64,000 bases of DNA from Acinetobacter sp. P8-3-8 (GTDB lineage: Bacteria; Pseudomonadota; Gammaproteobacteria; Pseudomonadales; Moraxellaceae): the NCBI RefSeq assembly GCF_000214135.1, contig NZ_AFIE01000003.1:1-64000 (forward strand), given 5' to 3'. Under the pieces are notes generated by a model, which had not been told where the DNA came from, did no database searches, and saw only the letters and a program-made list of their open reading frames with translations. A program made the translations under genes and the position numbers. Below, in pieces: positions 9,633-21,581 of this stretch (the stretch's first letter is position 1; each line of letters opens with the position of its first letter).

Positions 9633-10499
9633 ATGGTAGCAGTTCGTACAAATTGGCAAAATATTCGACAATATATTTGGTTAATTGGCGGACTGCTGTG
9701 CCTGCTTGCAGCATTAATTTTTTGGGCAATTACAGATACCAAAGAATTGGTTACAGTGGCGAATCCAATTGGAGAAACTCAAGTCCAGATTCAGCCAGAA
9801 AAAGTAGCAGCTTCTGCACATTTGGGTAGTTTGATGGACGAAGTACGTCCTTTGGAAATGACCACTCGAGTTGTTACTGCTGGGAACCATGCAACTGAAT
9901 TTCGTGGAACTAAATTTCTTCAAGAAAATAAAAAGGCTTGGACTGTTGAGCTGTTTAAATCCACTGATGAAGATATTATTCGTAGTTTTTTAGAAAAACA
10001 GGCGGATCGTAAAAACTTTATCTATTTCCGTTTAAGTGGTGAAAATCAAACTGAGCAATATGTTCTCGTTTATGGTGTATTTAACAATGATAATCAAGCA
10101 AAAGCACAGTTAGACCAATTGAATTTTAAACTGCCGAACACAATACACCCACAAGCGATTCAATTTGAAAAATATGCAGCATTGGTGAATGATCTAGGTT
10201 CAGATGAAATGGTGGGAACCAATAAGCTGTATGAAGTAAAATTAAAATCTGCACCACTTCCAGTGATTGATGAATCTTTATTGGCACAGGCAAAGTCGGC
10301 ACTTGCTGCAATTACAGGTTCAAATGCTGTGAACACAACACAAACGACAATTACTCGTCGTGATGAGTCTGGCAATGTAATCGATGTACAGAAATCACAA
10401 TCGACGACTGCACAGCCTCAGAACAAGCCTAAAGAGCCAGTAGCAAATTTACCTGAGAAAAAGCCAACAGAGCATGAAATCAGTGATCCATTTAATTGA
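9633..10499 (+). CDS. SPOR-domain membrane protein, DamX-like
   Basis: Predicted bitopic inner-membrane protein: short cytoplasmic N-terminus, one transmembrane helix at about residues 14-33, then a periplasmic part. Residues about 100-190 read like a SPOR domain (peptidoglycan-binding at septa), with WTVELFKST early and YVLVYGVFNNDNQAKAQL later. The latter parallels the YVLVSGVY..EEAK stretch of E. coli DamX. The C-terminal 90 residues are Thr/Gln/Lys low complexity. Start ATG 9633 follows AAAGGTGAG. The position right after aroB is exactly where damX lies in enterics. Topology differs from DamX, whose SPOR domain is C-terminal after a long cytoplasmic part. A role in cell division is inference from domain and synteny. 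Confidence 0.75.
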   Translation: MVAVRTNWQNIRQYIWLIGGLLCLLAALIFWAITDTKELVTVANPIGETQVQIQPEKVAASAHLGSLMDEVRPLEMTTRVVTAGNHATEFRGTKFLQENKKAWTVELFKSTDEDIIRSFLEKQADRKNFIYFRLSGENQTEQYVLVYGVFNNDNQAKAQLDQLNFKLPNTIHPQAIQFEKYAALVNDLGSDEMVGTNKLYEVKLKSAPLPVIDESLLAQAKSALAAITGSNAVNTTQTTITRRDESGNVIDVQKSQSTTAQPQNKPKEPVANLPEKKPTEHEISDPFN

Positions 10500-10916
10500 T
10501 TTTAGCACCAATATGGAGCTAAATTGATTATTGAGTCTATTTTTGCACAATACTGGTGCTTAAAAAATAACTCATTATCTTTGTAATTTTTTAGCAAGGC
10601 TTTTATTTTAATATATTTGAGTAGTTTGGTGACCAAGAATAGTAATTGGCATATTTTTTGCTTTATTGTTGCGCTAATTGAGTTAATTGTCCCTATTTTG
10701 GCGCGAAATGATTCAATTGGTGTGCGATATTCGTCTATTTAAGTGCTTTAATTCAGTGCGAAAGTTGTAAAACAATTTTTCAATTAAAGTGAAAAGAGAC
10801 TGGCGTTTGATCGCAACTCAGTGTTTTACTGAGCCTACGTGAATGCCTGAAAAGTTGTAATTTAAGGTTTGAATGTTTTTCGCCCTGATGGGCCTATGTA
10901 GAAAGAAGGGTACGCT
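10500..10916 (+). other. Intergenic region and presumed gltB leader
   Basis: 417 bases without a convincing gene. Near the left end a loose inverted repeat (AGCACCA at 10504-10510 with TGGTGCT at 10554-10560) could end the aroB-SPOR transcript but lacks a clean U-tract. Close to gltB are two small hairpins: CTCAGT/ACTGAG (10817-10822 with 10828-10833) and GCCC/GGGC (10882-10885 with 10890-10893). The gltB ribosome site is GAAGGG just before ATG 10917. I found no convincing sigma-70 or sigma-54 promoter by eye. Confidence 0.4.
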
Positions 10917-13900
10917 ATGCACATGCCATCGCCTAACACTGTAGCTCCCGCTCAAGGTTTATACCAACCGGATGAGTTTAAAGATAACTGTGGTTTCGGC
11001 TTAATCGCCCATATGCAAGGTGATGCAAGTCACGACTTGGTCAAGACCGCAATTCATAGCCTAAGTTGTATGACGCACCGTGGTGGTATTGCTGCAGATG
11101 GTAAGACCGGTGATGGTTGCGGATTGTTATTGGCTATGCCGAAAGCATTCTTCCGTGAAGAAGCAAAAAAAATTAGTGATATTACACTGAGTGAAATATT
11201 CGCTGTCGGTACTGTATTCTTAAATTTAGATCCAGCATTAGCCGTACATGCAAAACAGATTTTAACCAAAGAAATAGAAGAAGAAGGTTGTCGTGTTATT
11301 GGTTGGCGTGTTGTTCCAACCAATAATGATGCATTGGGTTCGATTGCAATGCAGTCTTTACCTGCATTTGAGCAAATTTTTGTCAATTGCCCAATGGGTG
11401 TGACAGAAGCAGAATTTAACCGTAAATTGTTTTTGGCACGTCGTCGTGCAGAACAGCAAATCACCAATGATCCATATTTCTACGTAACTACACTGTGTTC
11501 TACCGTGATTAGTTATAAAGGTTTGATGATGCCTGCATATATTGCAGAATTCTACACAGACCTTGCAGATGAGCGTTTGGATTCACATATTGTTGTGTTC
11601 CATCAACGTTTCTCAACCAATACATTGCCTCGTTGGCCATTGGCGCAACCATTCCGTTATTTAGCGCACAATGGTGAAATCAACACGATTACAGCAAACC
11701 GTAATTGGGCTGCTGCGCGTACACCTAAATTCGAAAACCCACTATTACCAGGTTTAACTGAGCTTAACCCGATCGTAAATCGTACAGGCTCAGATTCATC
11801 AAGTATGGATAATATGCTTGAAATCCTTGTGGGTGGTGGCATGGACTTGTTCCGTGCATTACGTATGCTCGTTCCACCAGCTTGGCAGAACGTAGAAACT
11901 TTAGATGCAGATTTACGTGCATTCTATGAGTTTAACTCTAAGCATATGGAAGCTTGGGATGGTCCTGCGGGCCTAGTAATCCAAGATGGTCGTCATGCGA
12001 TTTGTATGTTGGATCGTAATGGTTTACGTCCAGCACGTTGGGTTATTACTAAAAATGGTTATATCACGCTTGCATCAGAAATTGGTGTATGGGGTTATGA
12101 GCCTGAAGATGTTGTGTCTAAAGGTCGCGTAGGTCCTGGTCAAATCCTTGTGGTTGATACATTCACTGGTAAAATGCTTGATACTAAAGATGTCAGCAAC
12201 CATTTGAAAAAAATGCGTCCTTATCGTGAATGGTTACGTGAGCATTCAGTTCATTTGCAAGGTAGTCCTGAGCTTGAAGAATATTTGTGCGATCAAGGCT
12301 TAAAAGGTGATGACCTAAAAGCTGCTCAAAAAATGTTTATGGTGACATTTGAAGAGCGCGATCAATTATTGCGTCCTATCGCTGAAAGTGGTCAAGAAGC
12401 TGTAGGTTCAATGGGTGATGATACGCCAATGGCAGTATTGTCACGTCAAGTACGTCATTTGACGGATTACTTCCGCCAACAGTTTGCTCAGGTGACCAAC
12501 CCACCTATCGATCCATTACGTGAATCAATTGTGATGTCATTGGAAACGTGTTTAGGTCGTGAGCAGAATGTATTTGAGCAAAGCCCAGAACACGCTGACC
12601 GCTTGATTATTTCAAGTCCTGTGCTTTCAAATTCGAAAATGCACCAAATTCGTACCATCGGTCGCAAAGGTTACGAAATTGCTGATATCGATGTGAACTA
12701 TGCTGAAACTGAAGGTTTAGAAGCTGCGATTACACGTATTTGCGAAGAAGCTGCGCAAGCAATCCGTGATGGCAAAACTTTGTTGGTTCTTTCTGATAGA
12801 AAAATCCGTGAGGGTTATTTACCAGCGAACACTGCGATGGTGACTGGTGCAATTCACCATTACTTGATCAGCGTTGGTTTGCGTACCGATGCAAATATTA
12901 TTGTAGAAACTGCGATTGCACGTGATCCGCATCAATTTGCTGTGATCTTGGGCTTTGGTGCAACTGCAATTTACCCATATTTAGCTTATGACGTGATTAA
13001 TGATTTGATTGCTAAAGGTGAGTTATTGGGTGACCCAATTCATGCACAAGCAAACTTCCGTAAAGGGATTGAAAAAGGCTTATTAAAAGTACTTTCGAAA
13101 ATGGGTATTTCTACCGTTGCTTCTTATCGTGGTGGTCAGTTGTTTGAAGCGGTGGGTCTGTCTGAAGAAGTGGTTAATAAATGCTTTACAGGGGTACCAA
13201 GCCGTATTAAAGGTGCAACTTTTGTTGACCTTGAAAATGATCAGAAAAAATTAGCAGAACTTGCTTGGAAAGCACGTAAGCCTATCGAGCAAGGCGGATT
13301 ATTAAAATTCGTTTTCGATAAGGAATATCATGCATTCAATCCTGATGTAATCAATGCATTACATAAATCAGTACGTTCAGGTAACTATGCTGACTTTAAA
13401 GAATATGCTGAATTGGTGAATAATCGTCCGATTGCAACCATTCGTGATTTATTCAAGTTAAAAACAGACAATTCGATTCCATTAGAAGCGGTTGAATCTG
13501 TAGAACAAATTCTGCCTCGTTTTGACTCTGCGGGTATGTCTTTGGGTGCATTGTCACCAGAAGCGCACGAAGCAATTGCGATTGCAATGAACACCATTGG
13601 TGGTCGTTCAAACTCAGGTGAGGGCGGTGAAGATCCTGCACGTTACGGTACGATTCGTAACTCGAAAATCAAACAGATTGCTTCGGGTCGTTTCGGCGTG
13701 ACACCTGCATATTTAACATCTGCGGAAGTGCTTCAGATTAAAGTTGCGCAAGGTGCAAAACCGGGTGAAGGTGGTCAGTTACCAGGTGGTAAAGTGAATG
13801 GCTTAATTGCACGTTTACGTTATTCAGTACCAGGTGTGACGCTGATTTCTCCGCCACCGCACCATGATATTTATTCAATTGAAGATTTATCACAATTGAT

Positions 13901-15398
13901 CTTTGACTTGAAGCAAGTCAATCCTCAAGCCATGGTTTCAGTGAAGTTAGTATCTGAGCCGGGTGTGGGAACGATTGCAGCAGGTGTTGCAAAAGCATAC
14001 GCTGATTTCATTACCATTTCAGGTTATGACGGTGGTACAGCGGCTTCTCCATTATCTTCAATTCATCATGCGGGTTCACCGTGGGAATTGGGTCTTTCAG
14101 AAGCGCATCAAGCACTTCGTGTGAATGATCTTCGTGGTAAAGTTCGTGTGCAAACGGATGGCGGTTTAAAAACGGGTCTTGATGTTGTTAAGGCAGCGAT
14201 TTTGGGTGCAGAAAGCTTCGGTTTTGGTTCAACACCAATGATTGCTTTAGGTTGTAAATATCTGCGTATTTGCCACTTAAATAACTGTGCGACAGGTGTT
14301 GCAACGCAGCAAGATCATTTACGTCAAGAGCATTATATTGGCGAGCCAGAAATGCTCATCAACTTCTTCCACTTTATTGCGGAAGAAACACGTGAATGGT
14401 TAGCAGCTTTAGGTGTTGCATCACTCAAAGACTTGATTGGTCGTACAGATTTGCTAGAAGTGCTTCCGGGTGAAACTGAGAAACATGCTCACCTTGATTT
14501 AAGTGCATTGCTTGAATCGCATCCATCTGCTGAAGGTAAGGCACAATATTGTCAAGTTCAGGGCAATGCTCCATTTGATAAAGGTGTACTTGCAGAGAAA
14601 ATGATTGGCGAAATGTTGCCTGCAATTGAAGCAGGGACAGGTGGCGAATATCATTTCACCGTTGGTAACTGTGACCGTTCAATCGGTGCGCGTATTTCAG
14701 GTGAGATTGCGAAGCGCTATGGTAACTTGAGTATGGAAGCGCATCCTGTGAAAGTGAATTTGACAGGTACTGCGGGTCAATCACTGGGTGTTTGGAATGC
14801 AGGTGGTCTACATATCAAACTTGAAGGTGATGCGAACGATTACGTAGGTAAAGGTATGGCAGGTGGTCGAGTATCGATCTTCCCACCAAAAGGTTCGCCA
14901 TTCCAAACGCAAGAAACAGCAATCATTGGTAATACATGTTTATACGGTGCAACAGGTGGTAAACTGTTTGCTGCGGGTACTGCGGGTGAGCGTTTTGCTG
15001 TTCGTAACTCTGGCGCATTTGCCGTGATTGAAGGCGCTGGCGATCACTGTTGTGAATACATGACTGGTGGTATTGTGACTGTACTGGGTAAAGTAGGTCA
15101 TAACTTCGGTGCAGGTATGACAGGTGGTTTTGCCTATGTGCTTGATTTGGATAATGACTTTGTAGATCATTATAACCATGAGCTGATTGAGTTAAACCGT
15201 ATTTCTACAGAATCGATGGAAGAGCACAAAGCGTTCTTAGGTCGTATCTTAGATGAACATATTCAAGAAACAGGTAGTGCTTGGGCGTATAAGATCCGCA
15301 ATGAGTTTGATTTCTACGGTCGTAAATTCTGGCTAGTAAAACCAAAAGCTGCCAATTTACAGACTTTGTTGAAAACAACTCAAGCTGATCCACAATAA
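10917..15398 (+). CDS. gltB: Glutamate synthase (NADPH) large subunit
   Basis: Makes two glutamates from glutamine and 2-oxoglutarate, using electrons delivered by GltD. Cys25 in [10 protein letters not shown] is the catalytic nucleophile of the class II amidotransferase domain, so residues 1-24 are probably a cleaved propeptide. A central domain, the FMN-binding synthase domain ([23 protein letters not shown]) and a 3Fe-4S site ([12 protein letters not shown]) follow. The C-terminal GXGXG beta-helix ([19 protein letters not shown]) ends the chain. 1493 aa is full length. It is followed by gltD after 72 bases containing a strong hairpin. Confidence 0.98.
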   Translation: MHMPSPNTVAPAQGLYQPDEFKDNCGFGLIAHMQGDASHDLVKTAIHSLSCMTHRGGIAADGKTGDGCGLLLAMPKAFFREEAKKISDITLSEIFAVGTVFLNLDPALAVHAKQILTKEIEEEGCRVIGWRVVPTNNDALGSIAMQSLPAFEQIFVNCPMGVTEAEFNRKLFLARRRAEQQITNDPYFYVTTLCSTVISYKGLMMPAYIAEFYTDLADERLDSHIVVFHQRFSTNTLPRWPLAQPFRYLAHNGEINTITANRNWAAARTPKFENPLLPGLTELNPIVNRTGSDSSSMDNMLEILVGGGMDLFRALRMLVPPAWQNVETLDADLRAFYEFNSKHMEAWDGPAGLVIQDGRHAICMLDRNGLRPARWVITKNGYITLASEIGVWGYEPEDVVSKGRVGPGQILVVDTFTGKMLDTKDVSNHLKKMRPYREWLREHSVHLQGSPELEEYLCDQGLKGDDLKAAQKMFMVTFEERDQLLRPIAESGQEAVGSMGDDTPMAVLSRQVRHLTDYFRQQFAQVTNPPIDPLRESIVMSLETCLGREQNVFEQSPEHADRLIISSPVLSNSKMHQIRTIGRKGYEIADIDVNYAETEGLEAAITRICEEAAQAIRDGKTLLVLSDRKIREGYLPANTAMVTGAIHHYLISVGLRTDANIIVETAIARDPHQFAVILGFGATAIYPYLAYDVINDLIAKGELLGDPIHAQANFRKGIEKGLLKVLSKMGISTVASYRGGQLFEAVGLSEEVVNKCFTGVPSRIKGATFVDLENDQKKLAELAWKARKPIEQGGLLKFVFDKEYHAFNPDVINALHKSVRSGNYADFKEYAELVNNRPIATIRDLFKLKTDNSIPLEAVESVEQILPRFDSAGMSLGALSPEAHEAIAIAMNTIGGRSNSGEGGEDPARYGTIRNSKIKQIASGRFGVTPAYLTSAEVLQIKVAQGAKPGEGGQLPGGKVNGLIARLRYSVPGVTLISPPPHHDIYSIEDLSQLIFDLKQVNPQAMVSVKLVSEPGVGTIAAGVAKAYADFITISGYDGGTAASPLSSIHHAGSPWELGLSEAHQALRVNDLRGKVRVQTDGGLKTGLDVVKAAILGAESFGFGSTPMIALGCKYLRICHLNNCATGVATQQDHLRQEHYIGEPEMLINFFHFIAEETREWLAALGVASLKDLIGRTDLLEVLPGETEKHAHLDLSALLESHPSAEGKAQYCQVQGNAPFDKGVLAEKMIGEMLPAIEAGTGGEYHFTVGNCDRSIGARISGEIAKRYGNLSMEAHPVKVNLTGTAGQSLGVWNAGGLHIKLEGDANDYVGKGMAGGRVSIFPPKGSPFQTQETAIIGNTCLYGATGGKLFAAGTAGERFAVRNSGAFAVIEGAGDHCCEYMTGGIVTVLGKVGHNFGAGMTGGFAYVLDLDNDFVDHYNHELIELNRISTESMEEHKAFLGRILDEHIQETGSAWAYKIRNEFDFYGRKFWLVKPKAANLQTLLKTTQADPQ

Positions 15399-15422
15399 TT
15401 CCACTACTGTAGATATATAGGC

Positions 15423-16892
<1,470 letters not shown>

Positions 16893-16923
16893 TTCTAAAA
16901 CCTAAATCTTCCAAACTTATTTT

Positions 16924-16954
16924 CAAAGCCTGCATATTTGCAGGCTTTGTTTTT
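16924..16954 (+). terminator. Rho-independent terminator of gltBD
   Basis: CAAAGCCTGCA (16924-16934) and TGCAGGCTTTG (16939-16949) form a perfect 11-base-pair stem with a four-base loop, followed by five T's. Confidence 0.93.
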
Positions 16955-17191
16955 CATCGGATATAAGAGGTTTTAGTGACAAAATGTGAATGATGTTAGG
17001 ATTTTAAATACTGCTTTAACTCTATAATAATCATAAATTTTTAATTTAAAAATACTTGTAATTTTGCTTATACAAAATTGCTTTATAGACAATCTGAGCA
17101 TTCTTGCCATTCTGAGATCTATTCTGCAATATACAAATGTATAGTTTCTGCCAATATAGATTTATATTCAGACAAATGTAGGATTAAACCT

Positions 17192-18082
17192 ATGACAGTA
17201 GCTCAAGTGACGGCACAAAAATCATATTTAAATCGTCCAAAAGCCATTGGTATTAAAGTCCGTAAACCCAGCTTTAATCCTAAAGCGATCCGAAGGCATT
17301 TCTTTGCGAACTCGCCTGTAATGTCGCATTTATTAACCGCATTATCATCTACATTTCCAGTCGGTGAGCAATTTTTTGTACATAGTGTGCGCAATGTACG
17401 TGACAAAATCACCGATGAAAAGTTACAGGCGCAGATTGCTGCTTTTATTGGTCAAGAAGCCATGCATTCCAAAGCACATGCTGAGTTCAATGATGCATGG
17501 CGCCGTGATGATTATAACTTGGATAGCTTTCAAGCGTGGTTGGCTCGCCGTGATGCTTTCATTAAAAGTGTACATCCGAAATTGCAGTTAGCTGTGACTT
17601 GCGCCTTTGAACATTTCACTGCGTTATTAGGTGGTTATATCTTGCGTAACCCACAAGTGTTAAGCACTTTAGATGACGATGCAATCAAGCTTTGGGTGTG
17701 GCATGCAATTGAAGAAATTGAGCATCGTGCAGTGGCATTTGATGTGTATCAGGCGATTTATAAGGATGACCGAACTCGTCGTGCTGTGATGCGAAATGTC
17801 ACGACTGGTTTTGCAAGCTTAACCTTCTATTCTGCAACACGTTTGTTTATGCAGGATTGGCGTAAGAGTGTGCCGAAAGTGATACAAAATGTGCATGGTA
17901 TCTATATGATTTCAAAAATGTTGATTTCATTGGTTCCTGAATATTTGTCTTATTACAAAGCAGATTTTCATCCTGATGAAATTGATTACAGTAAAATCGT
18001 GGCGTATTGGAAAGAAAAGTTAGCAGATGAGTATGGTATGGAAAGTTTTCAAGAGGAAACACATCCAATACTTTATAGCTAA
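17192..18082 (+). CDS. Metal-dependent hydrolase, PF10118-like
   Basis: 296-aa protein of the family usually annotated as predicted metal-dependent hydrolase. It is helical and rich in His/Glu: GQEAMHSKAHAEFN, then CAFEHFTALL, then HAIEEIEHRAVAFD. These EH/HxxxEH-type motifs are likely metal ligands in a ferritin-like bundle. The natural substrate is unknown. Start ATG 17192 is chosen because AGGA lies eight bases upstream and the family-like sequence begins after it. The open frame runs back to 17078, but that extension is Cys/Ser/Tyr-rich and looks non-coding. It is convergent with the Mrp operon. Confidence 0.85.
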   Translation: MTVAQVTAQKSYLNRPKAIGIKVRKPSFNPKAIRRHFFANSPVMSHLLTALSSTFPVGEQFFVHSVRNVRDKITDEKLQAQIAAFIGQEAMHSKAHAEFNDAWRRDDYNLDSFQAWLARRDAFIKSVHPKLQLAVTCAFEHFTALLGGYILRNPQVLSTLDDDAIKLWVWHAIEEIEHRAVAFDVYQAIYKDDRTRRAVMRNVTTGFASLTFYSATRLFMQDWRKSVPKVIQNVHGIYMISKMLISLVPEYLSYYKADFHPDEIDYSKIVAYWKEKLADEYGMESFQEETHPILYS

Positions 18083-18141
18083 ATAATCAGATAACGAAAT
18101 GTTTGCATGATTGATAATATAAATAAATTGACGAAGTAAAT

Positions 18142-18170
18142 AAAAAGCCAATGATATGCATTGGCTTTTT
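18142..18170. terminator. Bidirectional terminator between hydrolase gene and Mrp operon
   Basis: AAAAAGCCAATG (18142-18153) and CATTGGCTTTTT (18159-18170) form a perfect 12-base-pair stem with a five-base loop. The A-rich and T-rich ends give a U-tract on either strand, which suits the two convergent transcripts. Confidence 0.9.
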
Positions 18171-18202
18171 ATTGCAGTGATTTTTATAAGGACTCAGTAT
18201 GG

Positions 18203-18598
18203 TTATAATTTGTCATCTTTAAACTGTTTGATGACTTTTTGACGTTGCCATGGTAGTGGTCTGTCTAAGGCTTCAGGCACATCGCCAGAAGTAGAACGTA
18301 AACGTAAATGTATTGCCGCTTGTGCAATTAAATTTGCTGACACAGGTGCAGTAATGAAGGCCAGTAGAGTAATTAATAATTCAGCGAAGCCAAAACGATG
18401 ATTAAATGCTGCATAGATCATTGCTGCGATTAAAAAGCTACCTAAACCCAAAGTGCTTGCTTTGGTTGGCGCATGCAAACGCATAAATAAGTCAGGAAGT
18501 TTCACGATGCCAATTCCGCCTACAAGGGTAAAGAAAGCACCAATGATTAAAAAGAAAGAAACAATCACTTCCATAATAAGTTGCATATTATTTTCCAT
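18203..18598 (-). CDS. mrpG: Mrp-type Na+/H+ antiporter subunit G
   Basis: Small membrane subunit (131 aa) of the multisubunit cation/proton antiporter (names in use: mrpG, mnhG, phaG). Three hydrophobic segments are visible at about 9-30, 45-65 and 70-92. The family core GGIGIVKLPDLFMRLHAPTK is present. The last 35 residues are charged and cytoplasmic. Start ATG 18598 is directly preceded by GGAGAGGT. It is the last gene of the operon, with a terminator 33 bases downstream. Confidence 0.94.
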   Translation of the reverse strand: MENNMQLIMEVIVSFFLIIGAFFTLVGGIGIVKLPDLFMRLHAPTKASTLGLGSFLIAAMIYAAFNHRFGFAELLITLLAFITAPVSANLIAQAAIHLRLRSTSGDVPEALDRPLPWQRQKVIKQFKDDKL

Positions 18599-18610
18599 TG
18601 ACCTCTCCTT

Positions 18611-18889
18611 TTAATCGACGACATGACCAGTCGTGAAATAACGTGCTAAAGCAGCGGTTGATACGAAACCGAGCATAGCGACCAATAAAGCACCTTCAAA
18701 CATAGATGTGCTCGCCCAGTAAATCCCGAGGATAACGATTAAACAGGTCGCATTTAAAAACAATGTATCTAAAGCCAATAATCGGTCAACCACAGATGGT
18801 CCTACAACTAAACGAATAAGGCATAGCAACATAGATATCGTTACGGCGATTAAGCAAATCCCCAAAGCATAAGGCAATATCATCATCAT
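18611..18889 (-). CDS. mrpF: Mrp-type Na+/H+ antiporter subunit F
   Basis: 92-aa membrane subunit with three transmembrane helices and the family signature LIRLVVGPSVVDRLLALD. It overlaps the end of subunit E by four bases (ATGA type), indicating coupled translation, and is 12 bases from subunit G. Residues FEGALLVAMLGFVST near the end are typical of MrpF/PhaF. Confidence 0.94.
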   Translation of the reverse strand: MMMILPYALGICLIAVTISMLLCLIRLVVGPSVVDRLLALDTLFLNATCLIVILGIYWASTSMFEGALLVAMLGFVSTAALARYFTTGHVVD

Positions 18890-19407
18890 GACTCTCCTTG
18901 CTGAACTCGAAAAATAGCCATTAAACGATATTCATAACGTGCTTTAATTTCTTGGATTTCAGCTTCTGGATCTTCAGAACTTAGAGCATGGACTAGAATA
19001 TCACCTCGTTCTTGATCGATTCCCGCACTTACAGTACCCGGTGTGGTGGTAATAATCATCGCAAGTAATGAATTCACATGCTCATGGTCGGTATCTAAAG
19101 GAACACGAAACCATTTAGGATGCAAATTTTTGGTTGGTCCAAGCACTTGTTTTGCAACACGGACGTTCGAAACACAAATGTCCCAAAGCACAATAAAAAA
19201 TAATTGGACTGCTGAACGCCAGTGGATATTCGGTGTATTGACAATAAAAGGTTGAATCAATTTAGGAATGATCAGACCAAGAATAACTGCCACCACAATA
19301 TCAAATAATTCGGCACTGTGGTTCAACATTAGCCAGCACACAGCCACGATCACTGAAACAAATGGATGCGGTAAGCAGCGATCAAGTAAAGACATATTTT
19401 GCTTCAT
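18886..19407 (-). CDS. mrpE: Mrp-type Na+/H+ antiporter subunit E
   Basis: 173-aa subunit with two or three N-terminal membrane helices (about 15-70) and a soluble C-terminal part. The conserved stretches LHPKWFRVPLDTDHEHVNSL and ITTTPGTVSAGID are diagnostic of MnhE/PhaE. It starts directly after the subunit D stop and overlaps subunit F by four bases. Confidence 0.94.
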   Translation of the reverse strand: MKQNMSLLDRCLPHPFVSVIVAVCWLMLNHSAELFDIVVAVILGLIIPKLIQPFIVNTPNIHWRSAVQLFFIVLWDICVSNVRVAKQVLGPTKNLHPKWFRVPLDTDHEHVNSLLAMIITTTPGTVSAGIDQERGDILVHALSSEDPEAEIQEIKARYEYRLMAIFRVQQGES

Positions 19408-21213
19408 TTATTGCTCCATTGGTTTGAGTTTCGGGTTATCAGGCATATAGCTTTGTTTTACCTGTTGCTGAATTTGCTGTTGTTTATATTGTGAAATATG
19501 TTCACCGTCTAAGGTATCTTGATCAATCACATACGGAATATATTGCGCATTTTTATCTACAACTTCTCCGCCATATTTTGTTTCAGGGACATAGTTTGCA
19601 TCATAAGGTTGTACGCTAATGATATTACCTTCTGAATCAGGCTTCAAAATCGCTTGTTCGTATGCTGAAGTATCGGCTACTTGTAATGCAGTTTGGTCAA
19701 TATATTTTAATATTGGCGCTGCGCAGATTACGTACAGCATTAAGCCTGAAAGTAAGAGATAAATCGTCCTATCATTACGCGGTGGTGCTTTTTCAGGTAA
19801 GACTTGGTAAGCGGTAAATGCAGGTTTTCGAGCATCTGTTTCAGGTGTGGTCGCACGCCAAAACAGAATAAAACCCACTCGTGTAAACGCAATAATACTC
19901 AGTAAACTCACAATCAATACAATCGCAATCACCCAAGCTTGGTAAGGGAAATTTGCTGTCGATTGAAGCAAGAGCACTTTGCCCAAGAAGCCACTAAAAG
20001 GAGGTAAGCCAGCCATCATCAAAGCAATGATAAAGAATGTTGCTGCGACCAGTTTATCCTGTTTCATTCTTGGTGAAACTTTTAAATGATCTTTAAACTC
20101 ACCACGTTGTGAAGTGATCCATCCACAAAGTAAATAAAATGCTGCGGCAATCAGCGTACTATGAACTAGATAATACAGTCCTGCTGCCCAAGCAGAGGTA
20201 TTCATAATCGAAATTGCAATTAAGATCGTTCCAACAGATGACAACACCATGAAGCCAGCAAAACGTCTTAAACGATCTGCGCCCATAGCTGCAATCACAC
20301 CGTATAAAGAAGTGATTAAGCCGATTGGCAATAACCAATAATTTAAATAGGTTTGGGCTAAATCATCATGAAACACAGTGCCATTGACACGTAAAATCGC
20401 ATAAATACCCACTTTGGTCATGATGGTAAAAATCGCAGCAACAGGAGTCGCAGCAACAGCATAAGTTTTAGGTAACCAAAAGCCGACAGGAAGCATAGCT
20501 GCTTTAATGCCAAATACAGCAAATAAAAGCAATCCACCTGCAATGGCAAGTTTATGTTGATCATTTTCAAGTGTTGGCAATAAACGTGCAACATCCGCCA
20601 TGTTCAAGCTACCGACTGAACCATAAATCATACCCAAGCCAATCAGGAAGAGAGCAGATGCAAGCAGATTGATGGTGACGTAATGAATACCGAGCTGAAA
20701 GCGGGCTTTGCCTTGTCCATGCAGAAGCAGTACATAGGACGCCATTAACAATATTTCAAAAAATACAAATAAGTTAAATAAGTCACCTGTTAAAAATGCA
20801 CCACAAATTCCCATTAAAAGGAAATGGAACATGGTATGAAAATAACGACCACGTTCATCCCATTGCTTACTTGCAAACCATAATACAGGCACGGCAAGTA
20901 CGTAGGTGAGGGCAACCATTAATGCAGATAAACGATCTAATACGAGGACGATACCAAAAGGTGCAGACCATTCACTGAGCTGATAAACAAAAATTTTCCC
21001 TGAACTGGCTTGAATTAAATAAGCAATCGCTGTTGCTAAGCCAAGCAGGACAGAGATTAAACTTAAACTACGACGCCATGGTTGACGCCAATCTCGTGCT
21101 AAAGAACCAGAACCAGGATTACCCAATAACACCAATAAAAATGCAGTAAAAGCAGGAATTAAAATACTTAAAATAGGCGTGTGAGCATGCCAAAAATCGA
21201 GGAAATTTATCAT
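19408..21213 (-). CDS. mrpD: Mrp-type Na+/H+ antiporter subunit D, extended C-terminus
   Basis: Large proton-pumping-like subunit related to NuoN/NuoM of complex I, with about 14 membrane helices. Motifs of the family include LTGDLFNLFVFFEILLMASY and GIKAAMLPVGFWLPKTYAVA, the latter with the key transport lysine. At 601 aa it is longer than the usual roughly 500. The excess is a hydrophilic tail of about 100 residues after the last helix, rich in Tyr, Gln and Asp, which I cannot assign to a domain. It overlaps the subunit C stop by one base. Confidence 0.94.
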   Translation of the reverse strand: MINFLDFWHAHTPILSILIPAFTAFLLVLLGNPGSGSLARDWRQPWRRSLSLISVLLGLATAIAYLIQASSGKIFVYQLSEWSAPFGIVLVLDRLSALMVALTYVLAVPVLWFASKQWDERGRYFHTMFHFLLMGICGAFLTGDLFNLFVFFEILLMASYVLLLHGQGKARFQLGIHYVTINLLASALFLIGLGMIYGSVGSLNMADVARLLPTLENDQHKLAIAGGLLLFAVFGIKAAMLPVGFWLPKTYAVAATPVAAIFTIMTKVGIYAILRVNGTVFHDDLAQTYLNYWLLPIGLITSLYGVIAAMGADRLRRFAGFMVLSSVGTILIAISIMNTSAWAAGLYYLVHSTLIAAAFYLLCGWITSQRGEFKDHLKVSPRMKQDKLVAATFFIIALMMAGLPPFSGFLGKVLLLQSTANFPYQAWVIAIVLIVSLLSIIAFTRVGFILFWRATTPETDARKPAFTAYQVLPEKAPPRNDRTIYLLLSGLMLYVICAAPILKYIDQTALQVADTSAYEQAILKPDSEGNIISVQPYDANYVPETKYGGEVVDKNAQYIPYVIDQDTLDGEHISQYKQQQIQQQVKQSYMPDNPKLKPMEQ

Positions 21214-21578
21214 TAAGGCTCATCCTCACGCGAGTCAAAAGTATTTAATTCATCTTTAGAATCGACATGGTCTGTTCCAGATTCAAAACGACTGCGTAAC
21301 GCCAATTGGACAATAAAAGCAGTTGTGGCAAAGCCAATCACGATGGCAGTTAAAACCAAAGCTTGTGGTAATGGGTCGGTGACTTTGGCTGCATCGGTTA
21401 AAATAGCAGGGGAACTGACTTGTAGGCGTCCCATGGCAAAGAGAAAAATATTCACCGCATAACCAATCATGGCCAAACCCAAAACAACAGGAAAAGTACG
21501 TGCACGGAGAATGAGATAAATCCCTGTCGAAACGAGTAATCCAATCGCAGATGCGACTAAAAATTCTAAACTGATCAT
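21213..21578 (-). CDS. mrpC: Mrp-type Na+/H+ antiporter subunit C
   Basis: 121-aa NuoK-like subunit with three membrane helices and the signature IGYAVNIFLFAMGRL followed by DPLPQALVLTAIVIGFATTAF, both typical of MnhC. A charged Asp/Glu-rich tail follows the last helix. It lies three bases after the subunit A stop and overlaps the subunit D start by one base. Confidence 0.95.
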   Translation of the reverse strand: MISLEFLVASAIGLLVSTGIYLILRARTFPVVLGLAMIGYAVNIFLFAMGRLQVSSPAILTDAAKVTDPLPQALVLTAIVIGFATTAFIVQLALRSRFESGTDHVDSKDELNTFDSREDEP

Positions 21579-21581
21579 GAG

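Noticed and set aside
11054-11467. Minus-strand open frame inside gltB, and similar long antisense frames at 15734-16150 and 48812-49132
   Set aside because: All are shadows of conserved coding sequence on the other strand with no independent start signal.
17078-17191. N-terminal extension of the metal-dependent hydrolase
   Set aside because: The extra 38 codons are Cys/Ser/Tyr-rich and unlike the family; ATG 17192 has AGGA upstream.
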